From: Hansschlegelia quercus
GTDB lineage: Bacteria; Pseudomonadota; Alphaproteobacteria; Rhizobiales; Methylopilaceae
NCBI RefSeq assembly: GCF_004310425.1
Contig: NZ_SIUB01000005.1
Location: forward strand, 239,464-303,463
Direction: 5' to 3'
DNA: 64,000 nucleotides
Positions 50,318 through 58,205 of the stretch are shown piece by piece. A model generated the notes under the pieces. It saw nothing but the letters and a program-made list of their open reading frames with translations, was not told the DNA's origin and made no database searches. Within the stretch, counting starts at the first letter, position 1, and every line of letters starts with the position of its first letter. The translations under genes were made by a program, and so were the position numbers.

Positions 50318-52651
50318 TCAGGCCCGCGTCTCCGCGCCGCGGGGCTCCATCGAGCTGACCGCGTCGGGCGATGCCGCCGGCGCCTTGGCCTCCTCGGCTG
50401 GCGTCGCCTCGGCGCGTACGCGCGATTTGGTCGGGTCATAATGCGGGAAGGCGACGACGACGGCGGGGATGCGCTTCTGCTGGCCGTCGAGCTTGCCGAT
50501 CTCGACCGCCGTCCCGAGCTCGGCATAGGTGACGTCGAGCCGGGCGAGCGCGATCGTCTTGCCGAGGATCGGCGAGCGGGTGGCGCTCGTGATCACGCCG
50601 ATCTGGGCGCGGCCGACATGCACGCAGTCGCCATGACCGACATGCTCGGCGCCGGAGATATCGAGGCCGACGAGCTTCCTCGACGGCGTCTCGCGGCGGC
50701 GCTTGAGCGCTTCGGCGCCGACATAAGGATCGGTCTTCTCCTTCGGCACGGCGAAGCCGATGCCGGCCTCGAACGGGTCGGTCTGGTCGCAGAACTCATA
50801 GCCCGAAAAGGCGAGCCCGGCCTCGATGCGCACCATGTCGAGCGCCTTCAGGCCGAGCGGCGTCAGCCCGTGCGGCTTGCCCGCCGCCATGATCGCGTCC
50901 CACACCGCCGGGGCCTGGTCCGGGTGGCAGAACACCTCGTAGCCGAGCTCGCCGGTATAGCCGGTGCGCGAGACGATGACGGGAATGCCCGCGATCCGCC
51001 CGACGGTGAAGCGGAACCACTTCAGCTCGTTCAGGCTGGGCTGATGCGCCGGCGTGACGACGATCTCGGCCAGAATCTCGCGCGAACGCGGGCCCTGCAC
51101 GCCGACATTGTGGAGTTGGTCGGTCGCGGTCTTCACCCAGGCTTTCAGCCCGTGCTTGGCCGCAAGCTCGCGCAGATGGACGCCGCAATAATCCTCGCCG
51201 CAGATCCAGCGGAAATTCTGCTGGCCGAGACGGAACACCGTGCCGTCGTCGATCATCCCGCCATGGTCGTAGCACATGGCGGTGTAGACGACCTGGCCGA
51301 CCGCCAGCTTCTTCATGTTGCGGGTGACGGCGAGCTGCATCAGCTCTTCGGCGTCCGGGCCGATCACCTCGAATTTCCTGAGCGGCGACAGGTCCATGAT
51401 CGCGGCGCGCTCGCGGCACGCCCAATATTCGGCGATCGGACCTTCGTCGGAATAGCAGTCGGCCAGCCAGAAGCCGCGATACTCCACGAACTTGCGGGTC
51501 AGCACGGACGTGCGCGGGTGAAACCCGCTCTCGCGCGTCAGGCGCGGCTCTGCGTCGGGCGTCATGCGGTGTGCGATCCCACGGGAGAAGGTTTCCGACG
51601 CGTCGTAGACGCGCACATGGATGTCGGTCGGCTCCCAGGCGTTGGCGACGTCGATGTCGTCGGCGCAGGAGGAGGAGGCGCAGACGAGATCCGTCAGCGC
51701 GCGCAACAGCACGTAGTCGCCGGGCCGCGACCATGGCTCGTCCATGCCGATCGAGTCATCCGGGCTGACGAAGGTGTTGTAGAAGAAGTTGATCGCCGGC
51801 CATCCGGCCCGCTTCTCGATCCCGTATGGCGCCAGCGCACGGTTGAAGTTGTCCGTGCAGTTGTCGTGGCCGGGATAGCCCATGTCCTCGTAGTATTTCG
51901 AGGAGCAGGCGAGCAGGAAGGCGTCGTGCCGGCCGACCGTGTCGCGCACGATCTCGACCAGCGGGTTCATGCGCGCGTCGAAATACTTGGAATGCAGGCC
52001 GGGACCGGGATTGGCGGTCCCCATCAGCGTGCGAGTGACGGTCGGGTCGAGGCCGAACTCCTTGCCCCGCTCGAGCGCCGCGGCGTCGAAGGCGAGGAAG
52101 TCCGAGCACTGCTTGCCGTCGACGTCGATGATCTGGATGTAGTCGCCGGCCTTCACGCGATAGGCTTCCGCCGTCGCCGCCTTGATCCGCAGGTCGAGCT
52201 TAGGCTCGGCGAGCGGCGCGGGAGCCAAGCCCGTAGCCGGCGCGCGCGTCGCGATCTCGACCTTGAGCTCGGTCGGCGGCGTCTGCTCGTCGGGCGTCAT
52301 CGCGCCGCCGGCGGGGACAAGCGCGACGACGGCGTCGGCGGCGGCTTCGAAGGCGGTCTCGGCGCCGGGCTCGGCATCGGCCGCAAACAGACGGAAGCCC
52401 GTAAGCTTCAAGACGTCGACGCCCCGAGCGCCGAGCGCCGCACGGGCCGCGGCCGCAAGCTCCGCCTCTTCGCCCTCGCCAAGTTCGGTCAGCCCGAGCG
52501 CTTGCGACGCGAACAGCAGGCCGGGCTGGCGGCCTTCGGGATCGACGATCCGGCAGCGGTCGCCGGCCGCGAGGTCGAAAACCAGCGGCTCAGGGCCCCG
52601 CGCGACGAGGGTGGTGAGGCGATGCGGAATGGATGCGGGCATGCCGTCCAT
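50318..52651 (-). CDS. tdm: Trimethylamine N-oxide demethylase (aldolase) Tdm
   Basis: 777 residues. The N-terminal half (about 1-350) contains DUF1989-type sequence with GDYIQIIDVDGKQCSDFLAFDA. Cysteines C249 (LLACSSKYY), C265 (GHDNCTDNF) and C329 (SSSCADD) keep the spacing of the metal-binding Cys set of characterised Tdm. The C-terminal half (about 375-740) is a GcvT tetrahydrofolate-binding aminomethyltransferase: FRWICGEDYCGVHLRELA, NVGVQGPRSREILAEI, SRTGYTGELGYEVFC. Tdm cleaves TMAO to dimethylamine and formaldehyde, and the C-terminal domain can pass the C1 unit to THF. It lies 191 bp after tmm, across a repeat, on the same strand. Confidence 0.93.
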   Translation of the reverse strand: MDGMPASIPHRLTTLVARGPEPLVFDLAAGDRCRIVDPEGRQPGLLFASQALGLTELGEGEEAELAAAARAALGARGVDVLKLTGFRLFAADAEPGAETAFEAAADAVVALVPAGGAMTPDEQTPPTELKVEIATRAPATGLAPAPLAEPKLDLRIKAATAEAYRVKAGDYIQIIDVDGKQCSDFLAFDAAALERGKEFGLDPTVTRTLMGTANPGPGLHSKYFDARMNPLVEIVRDTVGRHDAFLLACSSKYYEDMGYPGHDNCTDNFNRALAPYGIEKRAGWPAINFFYNTFVSPDDSIGMDEPWSRPGDYVLLRALTDLVCASSSCADDIDVANAWEPTDIHVRVYDASETFSRGIAHRMTPDAEPRLTRESGFHPRTSVLTRKFVEYRGFWLADCYSDEGPIAEYWACRERAAIMDLSPLRKFEVIGPDAEELMQLAVTRNMKKLAVGQVVYTAMCYDHGGMIDDGTVFRLGQQNFRWICGEDYCGVHLRELAAKHGLKAWVKTATDQLHNVGVQGPRSREILAEIVVTPAHQPSLNELKWFRFTVGRIAGIPVIVSRTGYTGELGYEVFCHPDQAPAVWDAIMAAGKPHGLTPLGLKALDMVRIEAGLAFSGYEFCDQTDPFEAGIGFAVPKEKTDPYVGAEALKRRRETPSRKLVGLDISGAEHVGHGDCVHVGRAQIGVITSATRSPILGKTIALARLDVTYAELGTAVEIGKLDGQQKRIPAVVVAFPHYDPTKSRVRAEATPAEEAKAPAASPDAVSSMEPRGAETRA

Positions 52652-52680
52652 AGGTTCTGTTCCTTATCGCCCTCGACGTG

Positions 52681-52790
52681 GAAGCCCCCTCTCCCGCTCG
52701 CGGGAGAGGGTTGGGGTGAAGGTCTGTCGGAAAGGGCGGCCGGCTGACGACCCCTCATCCTTACCTTCTCCCGCAAGCGGGAGAAGGGGT
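52681..52790. repeat. Paired hairpin repeats between tmm and tdm
   Basis: Two hairpins: CCCTCTCCCG-CTCG-CGGGAGAGGG at 52687-52710 and CCTTCTCCCGC-AA-GCGGGAGAAGG at 52764-52787. They resemble each other, consistent with a dispersed palindromic element (the ctctcccgc...gcgggagag type common in alpha- and betaproteobacterial gaps). They lie between the tmm stop and the tdm start and could weaken or process the shared transcript. Confidence 0.7.
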
Positions 52791-52842
52791 CATAAGCGTC
52801 GCGCAGTACGAAGGAGCGACGCCGACGCCGCTCTCCTGAGCC

Positions 52843-54210
52843 CTACTCCGCAGCCTGGCTCGCCGGCTGGTTCAGGAACGCCTCGAGCGAGTCGTCCATC
52901 GCCTTCATCCAGGTCGTGTGGTGCACCGGCGCGACCGTGCCGGTGATCGTCGAGGGGTAGGACCGGTCGCGATAGGTGAGGATGCCCTCCGTCTTCGCGT
53001 GCTCCCACTGCTTGAACAGGTCGGCGCACATGTCGACGTCGAGCCGCGGGTAATCAGTCTCCGCCAGCAGTTCGCGGACGTAGTCCGTCTGGAAGTCGAT
53101 CATCGCCTCGACGTCTGGCAGCGCGTTGAGGCGCGCGACCCAGGCTTCGCTGTCGGCGTGCATCGCGTCATAGCTCTCGGGCAGCGTGATGCGGCCGAGC
53201 ACCACGTCGCGGGCGTACCACGCCTGCGCGTCGAACATGTTGAACGTGTAGAACTGGTCCTGCGCGCCGATATAGATCAGCTTCGGGTTCTTCTCCCAGA
53301 ACACGCCCTTGTAGAGGTTCGGCGGGTAGAGGCTCGTTCGAGTCTCGAGGCGCAGTTCGTCCGGCAGGAACGGGTAGTGGTTGAGGTAGCCCGTACAGAA
53401 GATGATGGCGTCGACGTCTTCCGCGGTCGTTCCGTCCTGGAAATGACAGGTCTTGCCGACGACCTTGGTGAGCAGCGGCCGCTCCGAGAAGCTATCCGGC
53501 CAGTCGAAGCCCATCGGACGCGTGCGGTAGCTGAAGGTGATGCGCTTCGCGCCGTATTTGTGGCACTGGGTCGCAATGTCCTCGGCCGAATAGCTCGAGC
53601 CGATCAGCAGCACATGCTTTCCGGCGAACTCGTCCGCGCAGCGAAAGTCATGGGCGTGCAGCACGCGGCCGAGAAACTTCTCGATACCCTCGAAGGTCGG
53701 CACGTTTGGCGTTGAGAAGTGGCCGTTCGCCACGAAGACGTAGTCGAACTCTTCCGAGATCCGGGACTTGGCGGCGAGGTCGTTCACGACCACGGTGAAC
53801 TTGCTCGTCTCGGCGTTCCAGGTGACGTCGCGGACAGCGTGGCTGAACTTGCAGTATTGGCGGACGCCGGACTTGTCGACGCGGCCGGCGATATAGTCGT
53901 GCAGCACGGCGCGCGGAGGGAAAGACGGGATCGGCCGGCCGAAATGCTCCTCGAATGAGTAGTCCGCGAATTCCAGACATTCCTTGGGGCCGTTCGACCA
54001 GAGATAGCGGTACATCGAGCCGTGGACCGGCTCGCCATACTCGTCGAGGCCGGTGCGCCAAGTGTAGTTCCAGAGACCGCCCCAGTTCGACTGCTTCTCG
54101 TAGCAGACCATCTCGGGAACTTCGGCTCCGGCCTTGCGGGCGGACTCGAAGGCGCGAAGAACGGCGAGACCGCTGGGGCCTGCTCCAATGACTGCGATCC
54201 GTTGCGTCAT
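52843..54210 (-). CDS. tmm: Trimethylamine monooxygenase Tmm
   Basis: 455 residues from the ATG at 54210 ([14 protein letters not shown]). The frame is open upstream but the FAD strand starts here, as in known Tmm. Motifs: FAD GAGPSG (9-14), [47 protein letters not shown], the FMO signature [11 protein letters not shown], and NADPH motif [13 protein letters not shown]. These phrases are near-identical to bacterial Tmm rather than to Baeyer-Villiger enzymes. It oxidises trimethylamine to TMAO with NADPH and O2; relatives also oxidise dimethyl sulfide. It is first in the minus-strand unit with tdm and divergent from the permease genes. Confidence 0.95.
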   Translation of the reverse strand: MTQRIAVIGAGPSGLAVLRAFESARKAGAEVPEMVCYEKQSNWGGLWNYTWRTGLDEYGEPVHGSMYRYLWSNGPKECLEFADYSFEEHFGRPIPSFPPRAVLHDYIAGRVDKSGVRQYCKFSHAVRDVTWNAETSKFTVVVNDLAAKSRISEEFDYVFVANGHFSTPNVPTFEGIEKFLGRVLHAHDFRCADEFAGKHVLLIGSSYSAEDIATQCHKYGAKRITFSYRTRPMGFDWPDSFSERPLLTKVVGKTCHFQDGTTAEDVDAIIFCTGYLNHYPFLPDELRLETRTSLYPPNLYKGVFWEKNPKLIYIGAQDQFYTFNMFDAQAWYARDVVLGRITLPESYDAMHADSEAWVARLNALPDVEAMIDFQTDYVRELLAETDYPRLDVDMCADLFKQWEHAKTEGILTYRDRSYPSTITGTVAPVHHTTWMKAMDDSLEAFLNQPASQAAE

Positions 54211-54597
54211 CGACAATTCTCCCGAACGCTTGTGGCGTGCTGATCCCGACCTCAGGCGGCGCGCTGAGTAAAAAGGAACTTTCCTCAGTGTCAATCTAGT
54301 TTCTTTGGGTGAAACGACTCCTCTGCGATGCGTCAGTTCTTGCGGCGCAACATGGGCCGATTGACGCCGCCTCGGCCCGTGAGAACCAAGGCATTGTTCG
54401 GCCGATCCAGCGACTTAGCAACTGTGGGACCAGGCTGACTGCGCTGATCGCGCGTAGATGTCGCTCGGCGAATATTGGCCCTTTTGCTTAGTTTTTCGCC
54501 GCACTGCATATAAAATAGGCGGTTGACGCTCATTAATACAGCTGACAATTTCCTCTCAAGATCAAAAATTTCGTCCTAGGAATTTTGGGAGGCGCGG
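54211..54597. other. 387-bp divergent regulatory region, tmm / small membrane protein operon
   Basis: No gene seen; every reading frame is short and unlike a protein. The distal 130 bp are unusually AT-rich for this window. They include GCATATAAAATAGGCGG (about 54506-54522), a sigma-70-like pair at 54523-54551, and an inverted repeat AAAATTTC...GGAATTTT around 54570-54592. On the tmm side, AGGAACTTTCCT at about 54276-54287 is a partial dyad. The region should carry the promoters and operators for TMA-dependent control of both units. No regulator gene lies beside it. Confidence 0.55.
54523..54551 (+). promoter_or_regulatory. Candidate sigma-70-like promoter for the small membrane protein/permease operon
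   Basis: TTGACG, a 17-bp spacer, then CAATTT, 46 bp before the ATG at 54598. The -35 element matches the consensus at five of six positions; the -10 is weaker. The surrounding AT-richness supports a promoter. GGGAGG then lies just before the ATG as ribosome-binding site. Confidence 0.4.
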
Positions 54598-54894
54598 ATG
54601 TCGACAGCCGATCGACGGGTTCAGGCCATGTTCCGACGAGACACGATGGCGGCCACGGTGGCGGTCGTCGCGGTCTGGGCGACCTACGCTTTCGTGTTCT
54701 GGCGGATGCGCGGGCAGTTCGACCACAGCGGGGTCATGCTGCTGATGCTCGTCGCAGCCGGGCTGGTGCTGCTGCTCAACACCGCGGCCGTCGTCGCTCT
54801 GATCAAGCACTACCGCGAAGACAAGGCCGCGATCTACGGCACCGACCTCTATTACCTCGACCGCATCGCCGCCGAGCGGAGGCTCGCCCGATGA
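54598..54894 (+). CDS. Small two-TM membrane protein upstream of an APC permease
   Basis: 98 residues. A short basic N-terminus (STADRRVQAMFRRDTM) precedes TM1 (AATVAVVAVWATYAFVFW, about 18-36) and TM2 (VMLLMLVAAGLVLLLNTAAVVALI, about 46-69), with an acidic and basic C-terminal tail (DRIAAERRLAR). I do not recognise a family. It is the first gene of a unit with two more small membrane proteins and an amino acid permease. The next gene overlaps by ATGA, so stoichiometric synthesis is likely. An accessory subunit of the transporter is inferred. Confidence 0.7.
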   Translation: MSTADRRVQAMFRRDTMAATVAVVAVWATYAFVFWRMRGQFDHSGVMLLMLVAAGLVLLLNTAAVVALIKHYREDKAAIYGTDLYYLDRIAAERRLAR

Positions 54895-55301
54895 AGAGGA
54901 CGCCTTACGAACCGCCGGCGCAGCCCGTCCTCGGGCAGGTGTTCGACGCCCTCCTCGTTCTCGGGCTGGTGCTCGTCACGCTCTATCTGCCCCTGCTGCT
55001 GAAGCTCGCCGGCAGCGGGACGATCAGCGACATCGCCGATAAGCCGAGCTGGGAGACGCTGGGGCAGAACCCGGTGATGGCCGGCCAGTGGGAGAAGCTC
55101 GGCTTCGACCCGGCTTCCGCGGCCACGATCGTCGGCACCCGCTTCGACTATTCCTTCTCGTGGATCGGCTTCGCGGTCACCGCGCTCGTCATCGTCGGTT
55201 ACTTCGTCGCGATGCTGCGCTGGTCCGACCGGGAATATCGCGACGTGATCGCGGAGCGCTTCGGCGAGAACCCGACGGACGGCGCCGCGCCGGAACGCTG
55301 A
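54891..55301 (+). CDS. Small two-TM membrane protein with extracytoplasmic loop
   Basis: 136 residues from the ATG overlapping the previous stop. TM1 is about 17-41 (FDALLVLGLVLVTLYLPLLLKLAG). A polar segment of roughly 50 residues follows (SDIADKPSWETLGQNPVMAGQWEKLGFDP), which could lie in the periplasm. TM2 is about 94-113 (FSWIGFAVTALVIVGYFVAML). The tail is acidic (RWSDREYRDVIAERFGENP). No family recognised. A gap of 78 bp separates it from the next small gene. Confidence 0.7.
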   Translation: MKRTPYEPPAQPVLGQVFDALLVLGLVLVTLYLPLLLKLAGSGTISDIADKPSWETLGQNPVMAGQWEKLGFDPASAATIVGTRFDYSFSWIGFAVTALVIVGYFVAMLRWSDREYRDVIAERFGENPTDGAAPER

Positions 55302-55379
55302 CGCGCCCACGCGAACCGATCCCGGATTGCGGCCGCCCTAGCCGCGACGCCCCCTTAGCCGACAAATGGAGACCGCGCG

Positions 55380-55550
55380 ATGATCCTCGCCATGAACCTC
55401 TGCGCCTGGGCGGCCGCGGCCGTCCTCGCGCTCTGGATGCTCTGGGACATGCTGAAGACCAACCGGGCCTATTCCGAGGCCTACCTGACGTCCTCGGCCG
55501 AGGGCGAGATCATCGACGCCGAAGTCGGCGAGACGGCGGCGAGGCGGTGA
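55380..55550 (+). CDS. Small single-TM protein, 56 residues
   Basis: The sequence starts MILAMNLCAWAAAAVLALWM. One TM helix (about 3-25) is followed by a soluble acidic tail (SSAEGEIIDAEVGETAARR). GGAGACC before the ATG at 55380 serves as ribosome-binding site. Its stop codon and the permease ATG share one base (TGATG), an arrangement for termination-reinitiation. That coupling is the main evidence that it is real and works with the permease. Confidence 0.65.
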   Translation: MILAMNLCAWAAAAVLALWMLWDMLKTNRAYSEAYLTSSAEGEIIDAEVGETAARR

Positions 55551-56971
55551 TGACCGACGTGACCACGGGACAGATCGCCGGCGCCGAGAGCGCCGCGCCC
55601 ACGAGCCGCCGCGTCGCGCTGAAGCGCGTGCTCGGGCCGGCCCATGTCTGGGGCCTCGGCGTCGGCATCGTGCTGGTCGGCGAGTTCATGGGCTGGAACT
55701 TCGCCGTCGGCAAAGGCGGCGCGATCGCGGCGCTCACCGCCTGCTGGCTCGCCGGCATCCTCTACACCTGCGTGGCGATGATCGACTCGGAGGTGACGTC
55801 GACCGTCGCCGCCGCCGGCGGGCAATACGCCCAGGCCAAGCACATCATCGGCCCGCTCGCGGCCTTCAATGTCGGCCTCTACCTCGTGATGGCCTACACC
55901 ATGCTCGAGGTCTCGAACGCGATCGTCACCGGCGACCTGATCGAGGCCTTCGTCCACAACATGGGCTTCGTGGGCGACCTCGATAAACGCGCCTTCATGG
56001 CGCTGACGATCGTCTTCCTGTCCTTCCTCAACTATCGCGGCGTGCTCGCGACGCTCACGCTGAACTACGTGATCACTGCGATCGCCTTCGCCGCGATCCT
56101 CGTCCTGTTCGTCGCGGTGAAACCCTGGGCGCCGGGCGAGACGCTGAAGCACAGCGACCTGCTGACCGGCCTTCCCTATGGCGGGCTCGGCATCCTCGCC
56201 GCGATGCATTTCGGGCTGTGGTATTACCTCGGCATCGAAGGCACGACGCAGGCCGCCGAAGAGGTGCGCTCGCCCGCGCGCTCTCTGCCGCTCGGCACCA
56301 TGACGGGGATGATGACGCTGCTGATCGCGGCGACGCTGACCTGGTACGTCTGCTCCGGCCTGATGCCGTGGGAATATCTCGGCCAGGCCGTCACCCCGCT
56401 CTACGACGCCGCGCGGCTGACCGGCAGCGGGCCTCTGGAGCTGCTGCTGTTCGTCGGCACGCTGTTCGCGACGCTCGCCTCCGCAAACGGCTGCATCAAC
56501 GACGCCTCCCGCGCGTGGTTCGCGATGGGTCGCGACCGGTACATGCCGGTCTGGTTCGGCGCGGTGCACCCGCGCTACCACACGCCCTACCGGTCCATCG
56601 TGTTCTTCGTGCCGATCGCGATCCTGTTCGCGGTGTCGACGCCGCTCGACCAGACGATCACGCTGTCGATCCTGTCCGGTCTGCTCGGCTATACGATCAT
56701 GGCGCTCGGCGTGATCATCTTCCGCCGCAAATGGCCGCTCGGCTCGATCTCGCGGGGCTACGTCCACCCGCTGCATCCCTTGCCGGCGGCGCTTCTCCTG
56801 CTGCTGTGCTCGGTCACCTATCTCGCGGTGTTCCTGGGTTACGGGACGCAGCTGCTGGCGATGATGGCGTTCTACATCGCAGCCTCCGCCTGGTTCGTCC
56901 TGCACCGCTACAAATACTGCCGGCGCGGCGACCAGTTCACGATGCCCTGGCCGCGGCCGAAGGGGTACTGA
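55550..56971 (+). CDS. APC-superfamily permease (amino acid/amine transporter)
   Basis: 473 residues, about 12 TM segments. The N-terminus has the APC glycine loop (HVWGLGVGIVLVGEFMGWNFAVGKGG). Also IEGTTQAAEEVRSPARSLPLG in the conserved helix 6-7 loop, GCINDASRAWFAMGRDRYMP and NYRG. FMGWN and the EGTTQAAEEV loop resemble ethanolamine-type permeases (EutP/EAT family). It sits beside tmm/tdm, so uptake of an amine such as TMA, TMAO or a quaternary precursor is plausible. It is coupled to the 56-residue protein and followed at 3 bp by an unknown gene. Confidence 0.88.
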   Translation: MTDVTTGQIAGAESAAPTSRRVALKRVLGPAHVWGLGVGIVLVGEFMGWNFAVGKGGAIAALTACWLAGILYTCVAMIDSEVTSTVAAAGGQYAQAKHIIGPLAAFNVGLYLVMAYTMLEVSNAIVTGDLIEAFVHNMGFVGDLDKRAFMALTIVFLSFLNYRGVLATLTLNYVITAIAFAAILVLFVAVKPWAPGETLKHSDLLTGLPYGGLGILAAMHFGLWYYLGIEGTTQAAEEVRSPARSLPLGTMTGMMTLLIAATLTWYVCSGLMPWEYLGQAVTPLYDAARLTGSGPLELLLFVGTLFATLASANGCINDASRAWFAMGRDRYMPVWFGAVHPRYHTPYRSIVFFVPIAILFAVSTPLDQTITLSILSGLLGYTIMALGVIIFRRKWPLGSISRGYVHPLHPLPAALLLLLCSVTYLAVFLGYGTQLLAMMAFYIAASAWFVLHRYKYCRRGDQFTMPWPRPKGY

Positions 56972-56974
56972 GCC

Positions 56975-57658
56975 ATGTCCGCAGCCCTGCTCGCCACGCT
57001 CGGCGCCGCGGCGCTCGCAGCGGGCGGGTTTGGGCTGCGACGCGAGGCCAAGGCGGAGCGAAACCGCCGCCTCCATGCGCTCGACGATTGTCTCGATCTC
57101 GTCGAGCGTCCTTCTCTCGCCGTCCACGCTTCGGGCTACGCGATCCTGCGGGGGCGGTTCCGGGGATACGACGTCGCGCTGCGGCCGATCCCGGAGCAGC
57201 TTGTCTTCCGTCGCCTGCCCCAGCTCTGGCTGCTCGCGACGCTGCGCGCGCCGAACCGCGGACCGGAGACGCTCGACATCCTTCGCCGTCCGATGGGCGG
57301 TGAGTTCTTCTCGATCGGCGAAAGCCTGCCCAGCTCGTTCCCGCCGCCGGCGCCCTGGCCGCAGGACACCGCGGTGCGCGGCTCGCGCGACGCCGGCGCG
57401 CTGATCGAAAGCTTGAGCGCGCCGCTCGGCCCCATCCTCTCGGACGATCGCGTGAAAACGCTGACCGTCACGCCCGAGGGCGTGCGCGCGGCGCACGGCG
57501 TCAGGCAGGGCGATCGCGGCGCCTATCTGCTGTTTCGGGACAGCCGGTTCGGCGACCTGCGGATTCCCCGAGGGGACGCGCAGGCCGCGCTCGAACTCGC
57601 CTTCGATCTGGCGCGGCTAACCTCCCACGGAGATCGCGATGAACGCCGCGCCGCCTGA
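56975..57658 (+). CDS. Hypothetical protein with N-terminal membrane segment, 227 residues
   Basis: A hydrophobic start (ALLATLGAAALAAGGFGLRRE) is followed by a soluble domain with LDDCLDLVERPSLAVHASGYAILRGRFRGYDVALRPI and a mid-region FRRLPQLWLLATLRAPN. The pattern of short strands could be a single beta-rich domain. I do not recognise a family and see no catalytic motif. It starts 3 bp after the permease stop and overlaps the next gene by 20 bp, so it is cotranscribed. A role linked to the transporter or to amine breakdown is only positional inference. Confidence 0.7.
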   Translation: MSAALLATLGAAALAAGGFGLRREAKAERNRRLHALDDCLDLVERPSLAVHASGYAILRGRFRGYDVALRPIPEQLVFRRLPQLWLLATLRAPNRGPETLDILRRPMGGEFFSIGESLPSSFPPPAPWPQDTAVRGSRDAGALIESLSAPLGPILSDDRVKTLTVTPEGVRAAHGVRQGDRGAYLLFRDSRFGDLRIPRGDAQAALELAFDLARLTSHGDRDERRAA

Positions 57659-57923
57659 TCGCCGGATCGTTCTCGCCGTCGCGATCGCGCTGCCCGGCAC
57701 GGGCCACGTGCTGCTGGGACAGCCAGCCCGCGGGCTGGGTTTTGCTCTGTTCACGCTGTCGCTCGGCTGGCTCTCCACCAAGATCGCGCCCGCCGAGGCG
57801 AGCTTTCTCCTCCGGCATGCCGGCGCCGCTCTCGTCTGGGGCCTGTCAGTGATCGACGCTCATCGAATTGCACGAATACTGTGCATCAGAGCAAAAAATA
57901 AGCAGAGCGCTGCGTTTCTTTGA
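57639..57923 (+). CDS. Small membrane protein, 94 residues
   Basis: Two or three hydrophobic segments: about 9-22 (RIVLAVAIALPGTGHVLLG), 28-46 (GLGFALFTLSLGWLSTK) and 57-72 (AGAALVWGLSVIDAHRIARI). PGTGHVLLGQPARGL resembles the Gly-rich start of TM2/DUF-type small membrane proteins. The C-terminal tail (RAKNKQSAAFL) is basic. It overlaps the preceding gene by 20 bp and is the last gene of the unit. No family is assigned with confidence. Confidence 0.6.
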   Translation: MNAAPPDRRIVLAVAIALPGTGHVLLGQPARGLGFALFTLSLGWLSTKIAPAEASFLLRHAGAALVWGLSVIDAHRIARILCIRAKNKQSAAFL

Positions 57924-57962
57924 GAAAAAGCGATTGCATGTGTTTCTTCGGGGGAAAAACTT

Positions 57963-57990
57963 TTGACACTAACCCGAAGTTCTGCATGAT
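57963..57990 (+). promoter_or_regulatory. Candidate sigma-70-like promoter upstream of the second APC permease
   Basis: A perfect TTGACA, a 16-bp spacer, then CATGAT (4 of 6 with TATAAT). It follows an AT-richer tract (GAAAAAGCGATTGC, GGGGGAAAAAC). It would give a leader of about 210 nt before the ATG at 58206. That leader is GC-rich and contains CCGTGGGGAGCCGCCC- and GCGGCGCCGACG-type dyads; no riboswitch is recognised. Confidence 0.45.
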
Positions 57991-58205
57991 CCCGGTAGTC
58001 CCGTGGGGAGCCGCCCAAGTGGAGCGGCGCCGACGACGCTCCGCGCCGTCGCTTTGCGGGGATGACGACTTTCGCCGCGCCGGTTCTGGACTTGGGGAGC
58101 CGTTTCGGCGCTGCAGGACGCCACCGGTCCGGAACAGCCCGGCAAAGCGTCGCCAAAGAAAACGGGGAGCCGCGACAAGCGGCTAATCTGGAGGGGGTCT
58201 CCACC

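Noticed and set aside
54470..54500. Sigma-54 promoter (TTGGCCCTTTTGCTT) in the tmm divergent region
   Set aside because: The GG and GC dinucleotides are 7 bp apart instead of the required 10, so it does not fit a -24/-12 element.
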